From Actinobacteria bacterium OK074 (lineage in GTDB: Bacteria > Actinomycetota > Actinomycetes > Streptomycetales > Streptomycetaceae): 54,289 nucleotides of DNA. A program made the position numbers and the translations under genes. The notes beneath the pieces are model-generated. The model was not told the DNA's origin and searched no databases. It worked only from the letters and a program-made list of their open reading frames with translations. Shown piece by piece: positions 52,299 to 54,289 of the stretch. Each line of letters begins with the position of its first letter. Position 1 is the first letter of the stretch. The stretch covers positions 1-54,289 of the forward strand of contig LJCV01000272.1 in NCBI GenBank assembly GCA_001298575.1, written 5' to 3'.

Positions 52299-52556
52299 AT
52301 GGACGCTGTTGAGTACACCGCCGAGATCAAAGAGCTGCTAGAAGAGTCGCTCATCAGTACCCCTTCGGTCGCAGTTGACGTGCGCGACCTTCTAGTGGCT
52401 GGAGAGTTTTCCCTGGCTTTCGACACCATGTGCTCGTGGATTTACGAGGACGAGCTTCCGATTAGCTCAGATTTTTACGAACGACTTGTTCGACTGTCGG
52501 AAGACCTCGGATCCCACGATCTCATCACGCTAATGCATGAGCTGGTTACGGGATAA
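52299..52556 (+). CDS. MafI-like immunity protein
   Basis: An 85-residue acidic helical protein (IKELLEESLISTPSVAVDVR, CSWIYEDELPISSDFYERLV). Size and pattern fit the MafI family, the cognate inhibitors of EndoU-type MafB toxins in Neisseria. GGAGG immediately after the toxin stop and ATG 10 bp later place it in the toxin operon. Its GC content is clearly lower than that of its neighbours, like the toxin tip. Function is inferred from position and family resemblance. Confidence 0.8.
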   Translation: MDAVEYTAEIKELLEESLISTPSVAVDVRDLLVAGEFSLAFDTMCSWIYEDELPISSDFYERLVRLSEDLGSHDLITLMHELVTG

Positions 52557-52644
52557 CCTGGGGGGGCGCGTTCCCACTGCTTCGGGCTGGATCGAGTCAC
52601 GTTCGTCCGGCACAAGTCGGCACATAACAGGAAAGCACAAATCT

Positions 52645-52677
52645 GAAGCCCCGCCGGGTGCGACCTGGTGGGGCTTC
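52645..52677 (+). terminator. terminator of the toxin-immunity operon
   Basis: GAAGCCCCGCC (52645-52655) pairs with GGTGGGGCTTC (52667-52677), one G-T pair, 89 bp after the immunity stop. Confidence 0.75.
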
Positions 52678-52732
52678 TGCATGGATGACAGCAGCAATTG
52701 ACGGCAAGCCGATGGCACAGCAGCGCGAACAC

Positions 52733-53062
52733 TCAGCCAAGCGAGTGCTCGCCGCGCGTCACCCCCGGCCAGACCAGGCTCCCCGTACTCCCCGACCGCC
52801 GCGAGACCAACTGCGCCGCCCGCTCGGGTGTCCGCAGCGACATCCTGAACCCGCCGCCCACGGAGGCGACTTGGGCACTGCCGTCGTCGTGGGCGAGGCC
52901 CCAGGCGGCGACGCGGGCGTCGGGTTCGCCGTCGTCGGCGGTGAACTGTTCGACGACGGCGAAGAGGCGGGGTGCGGTGGCGGTGACCAGGTCGAGAATC
53001 TCCTGGTCGAAGGTGGGTTCGAGGTGGGCGGGGTCCTGCGGGGGCGGGGATACCGTGGTCAT
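52733..53062 (-). CDS. uncharacterised small protein of the XRE/DUF397 neighbourhood
   Basis: A 109-residue protein without signal or membrane segments (FDQEILDLVTATAPRLFAVV, RVAAWGLAHDDGSAQ, SPERAAQLVSRR-like RTPERAAQLVSRRSG). ATG at 53062. I recognise it only as a small family often encoded divergently from XRE/DUF5753 regulators in streptomycetes. Function unknown. Confidence 0.7.
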   Translation of the reverse strand: MTTVSPPPQDPAHLEPTFDQEILDLVTATAPRLFAVVEQFTADDGEPDARVAAWGLAHDDGSAQVASVGGGFRMSLRTPERAAQLVSRRSGSTGSLVWPGVTRGEHSLG

Positions 53063-53216
53063 GCGAAGTCTCCCGTTCACAGAAGGAGTTGAGAGGACGA
53101 CTGGGACCAACCGTAGAGTCACCTTTGGTATGTTGTCCATCGAATGGTTAGCCATCAGTTCATCATCACTCTTGTGAGTGAACAGCGTGCGGATTCTGGA
53201 TCCAAGGAGAGACGCC
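53063..53216. promoter_or_regulatory. divergent promoter region of the XRE regulator
   Basis: This 154-bp region is AT-richer than its surroundings. It contains the palindrome TCACTC-TTGT-GAGTGA (53166-53181), 36 bp upstream of the XRE start, a likely operator for that regulator, and the ATTGGTTAGCCATC-like stretch (53141-53155). Confidence 0.45.
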
Positions 53217-54071
53217 ATGGCCCGTGCCAAGCTTCCGCCGACGATCAGGCAACGGCGGCTGGGTGCCGAGCTGCGGAGGATGAGGGAACACGCGGACCTG
53301 TCCGTCACCCAGGCCGCGCAACTCTTCGGTGCACCCCAGACACGCATCAGCAACATCGAGTCGGGCGGTTACGCGGTAAGCGCGGACCGTGTCAGGGCGC
53401 TGGCCCATCTCTACGCCTGCACCGACGACCAGTTGGTCGAGGCACTCGCGTCCATGACCGGGGGCCGTACCCGAGGCTGGTGGGAGGGGTACCGGGAAAT
53501 CCTGCCGTCGGACGCCCTGGATCTCGCCGAGTTGGAGCACCACGCCGGCACGATCCGTATCGCGTCAGTGATCCACATGCCGGGGCTTCTGCAAACCAGA
53601 GACCATGCGCGCACGGTGATCAGCGATGGCGTACCGCCGATGGCCGCCTACGAGGTGGAACACCGCGTCTCGCATCGACTCAAGCGCCAAGGAGTGGTCC
53701 ACGGGCAGTCGGCGACCCCTCTGACTGCGATCATCCACGAGGCGGCGCTGAGGATGGAGTTCGGGGGATCAGCGGTCGCGCGGGCCCAGTTGCAGCACCT
53801 GGTCGAACGCGGCGAAGAGCCACACGTGACCGTGTTGGTGATCCCCTTCGGGGCAAGCCGCTTTCCCGGCGCGGGGAACGGCATCGTCCAGTTCGACGGC
53901 GAGATCCCGAAACTGGACACGGTTCAACTGGACACGGACCATGGCTCCGTCTTCATCGACAGCGAGGCCCAACTGGCCAAGTACCGTACGATTCTTGATC
54001 ACATGGAATCGTGTGCGCTCAGTCCGTCCGAGTCACGGGATCTGATCCTGCGCACGATGCACGAGATGTGA
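53217..54071 (+). CDS. XRE-family regulator with DUF5753 domain
   Basis: A 284-residue protein. The Cro/C1-type HTH is at residues ~10-65 (LRRMREHADLSVTQAAQLFG, then PQTRISNIESG). The remainder is DUF5753 (YREILPSDALDLAELEHHAG, MPGLLQTRDHARTV, EHRVSHRLKRQGV). This is the WhiJ/AbaA-orfA type of streptomycete regulator, which works together with small DUF397 proteins in development and antibiotic control. Start at ATG 53217 with AAGGAGAGACGCC; an in-frame upstream GTG region lacks similarity. Confidence 0.93.
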   Translation: MARAKLPPTIRQRRLGAELRRMREHADLSVTQAAQLFGAPQTRISNIESGGYAVSADRVRALAHLYACTDDQLVEALASMTGGRTRGWWEGYREILPSDALDLAELEHHAGTIRIASVIHMPGLLQTRDHARTVISDGVPPMAAYEVEHRVSHRLKRQGVVHGQSATPLTAIIHEAALRMEFGGSAVARAQLQHLVERGEEPHVTVLVIPFGASRFPGAGNGIVQFDGEIPKLDTVQLDTDHGSVFIDSEAQLAKYRTILDHMESCALSPSESRDLILRTMHEM

Positions 54072-54085
54072 AGGGAACAAGCCAC

Positions 54086-54283
54086 ATGTCCCCCCTGATC
54101 TGGCAGAAGTCCTCCTTCAGCGCCGAGGCGGCCAACTGCGTCAACATCGCCGCCACCCCCGACGGCACCCTCCGCCTCCGCGAGAGCGACGACCCGGCTG
54201 TGATCCTCCCAGCCACCCGCCCCACCCTCTCCGCCCTCCTCACCTCAATCAAGACCAGCCAGATACCCACCCCCACCCCCTAA
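54086..54283 (+). CDS. DUF397-domain protein
   Basis: A 65-residue protein with the family pattern WQKSSFS...NCVNIA...LRLRESDDP. It follows the XRE gene by 14 bp and should be co-transcribed; DUF397 proteins are small partners of DUF5753-type regulators (WhiJ system). ATG at 54086 with GAAGGGAACAA upstream. The gene ends just before the window edge. Confidence 0.92.
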   Translation: MSPLIWQKSSFSAEAANCVNIAATPDGTLRLRESDDPAVILPATRPTLSALLTSIKTSQIPTPTP

Positions 54284-54289
54284 CCCCCC

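Noticed and set aside
52560..52640. tRNA-like remnant with a GGATCGAGTC T-loop-like sequence after the immunity gene
   Set aside because: No acceptor stem or anticodon arm can be formed, so there is no support for a tRNA or an attachment site.
53166..53181. BldD box at TCACTCTTGTGAGTGA
   Set aside because: The symmetry is clear but the half-site spacing does not match the BldD consensus. A site for the adjacent XRE regulator is more likely.

Overview
The window is chromosomal DNA from an actinomycete, almost certainly a Streptomyces. GC is very high with strong GC3 bias, GTG and TTG starts are common, and several gene families are typical of the genus: XRE/DUF5753 + DUF397 pairs, ECF sigma factors with unlinked membrane partners, LamG + Rhs secreted proteins. 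From memory, the order sigma factor - STAS - thymidine phosphorylase - cytidine deaminase - nucleoside ABC transporter - Bmp lipoproteins - nonulosonate genes - methylmalonyl-CoA mutase resembles the SCO48xx region of S. coelicolor. This was not checked by search.

Layout. 1-1.5 kb: an IS110-family element. 1.5-3.9 kb: divergent LysR regulator and MFS transporter. 4.1-5.4 kb: SigG-like ECF sigma factor overlapping an antisense STAS gene. 5.5-14.6 kb, all on the minus strand: a nucleoside uptake and salvage locus (two Bmp lipoproteins, an isochorismatase-like hydrolase, ABC ATPase, two permeases, Cdd, DeoA) that shares a palindromic operator-like element at three promoters. 14.9-17.3 kb: M20 amidohydrolase and SDR. 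17.3-21 kb: a three-gene nonulosonate (Kdn/sialic-acid-like) polymer cluster. 21.4-23.7 kb: TetR/FAD-monooxygenase divergon with two clear operators, then a LysE exporter, a frameshifted small gene, and a methylmalonyl-CoA mutase large subunit without a B12 domain. 26.6-30.2 kb: L,D-transpeptidase and an ECF sigma factor with a large membrane partner.

The most unusual part is 30.2-37.2 kb. A 1313-residue protein with an HSP90-type (GHKL) ATPase core and at least six C-terminal helical, winged-helix-like repeats lies convergent to, and overlaps by 20 bp, an AAA+ ATPase with a PD-(D/E)xK-like C-terminus. This island has a Tn3 transposase scrap at its edge and sits between two paralogous ECF sigma operons, so it looks inserted. 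It fits the actinobacterial NTP-dependent conflict (defence-like) systems, but its effector mechanism is unknown.

38.7-52.6 kb is devoted to secreted proteins: a PGRP/amidase-FG-GAP protein that has lost predicted zinc ligands, a DHA2 drug exporter, a broken LamG gene with an in-frame TGA, and a 2301-residue Rhs polymorphic toxin with a Hint autoprotease and an EndoU nuclease tip, followed by a MafI-like immunity gene. The GC content falls sharply at the toxin/immunity cassette, indicating tip exchange. The window ends with an XRE/DUF397 developmental-type regulator pair and a small divergent partner gene. I see no rRNA, convincing tRNA or CRISPR array.
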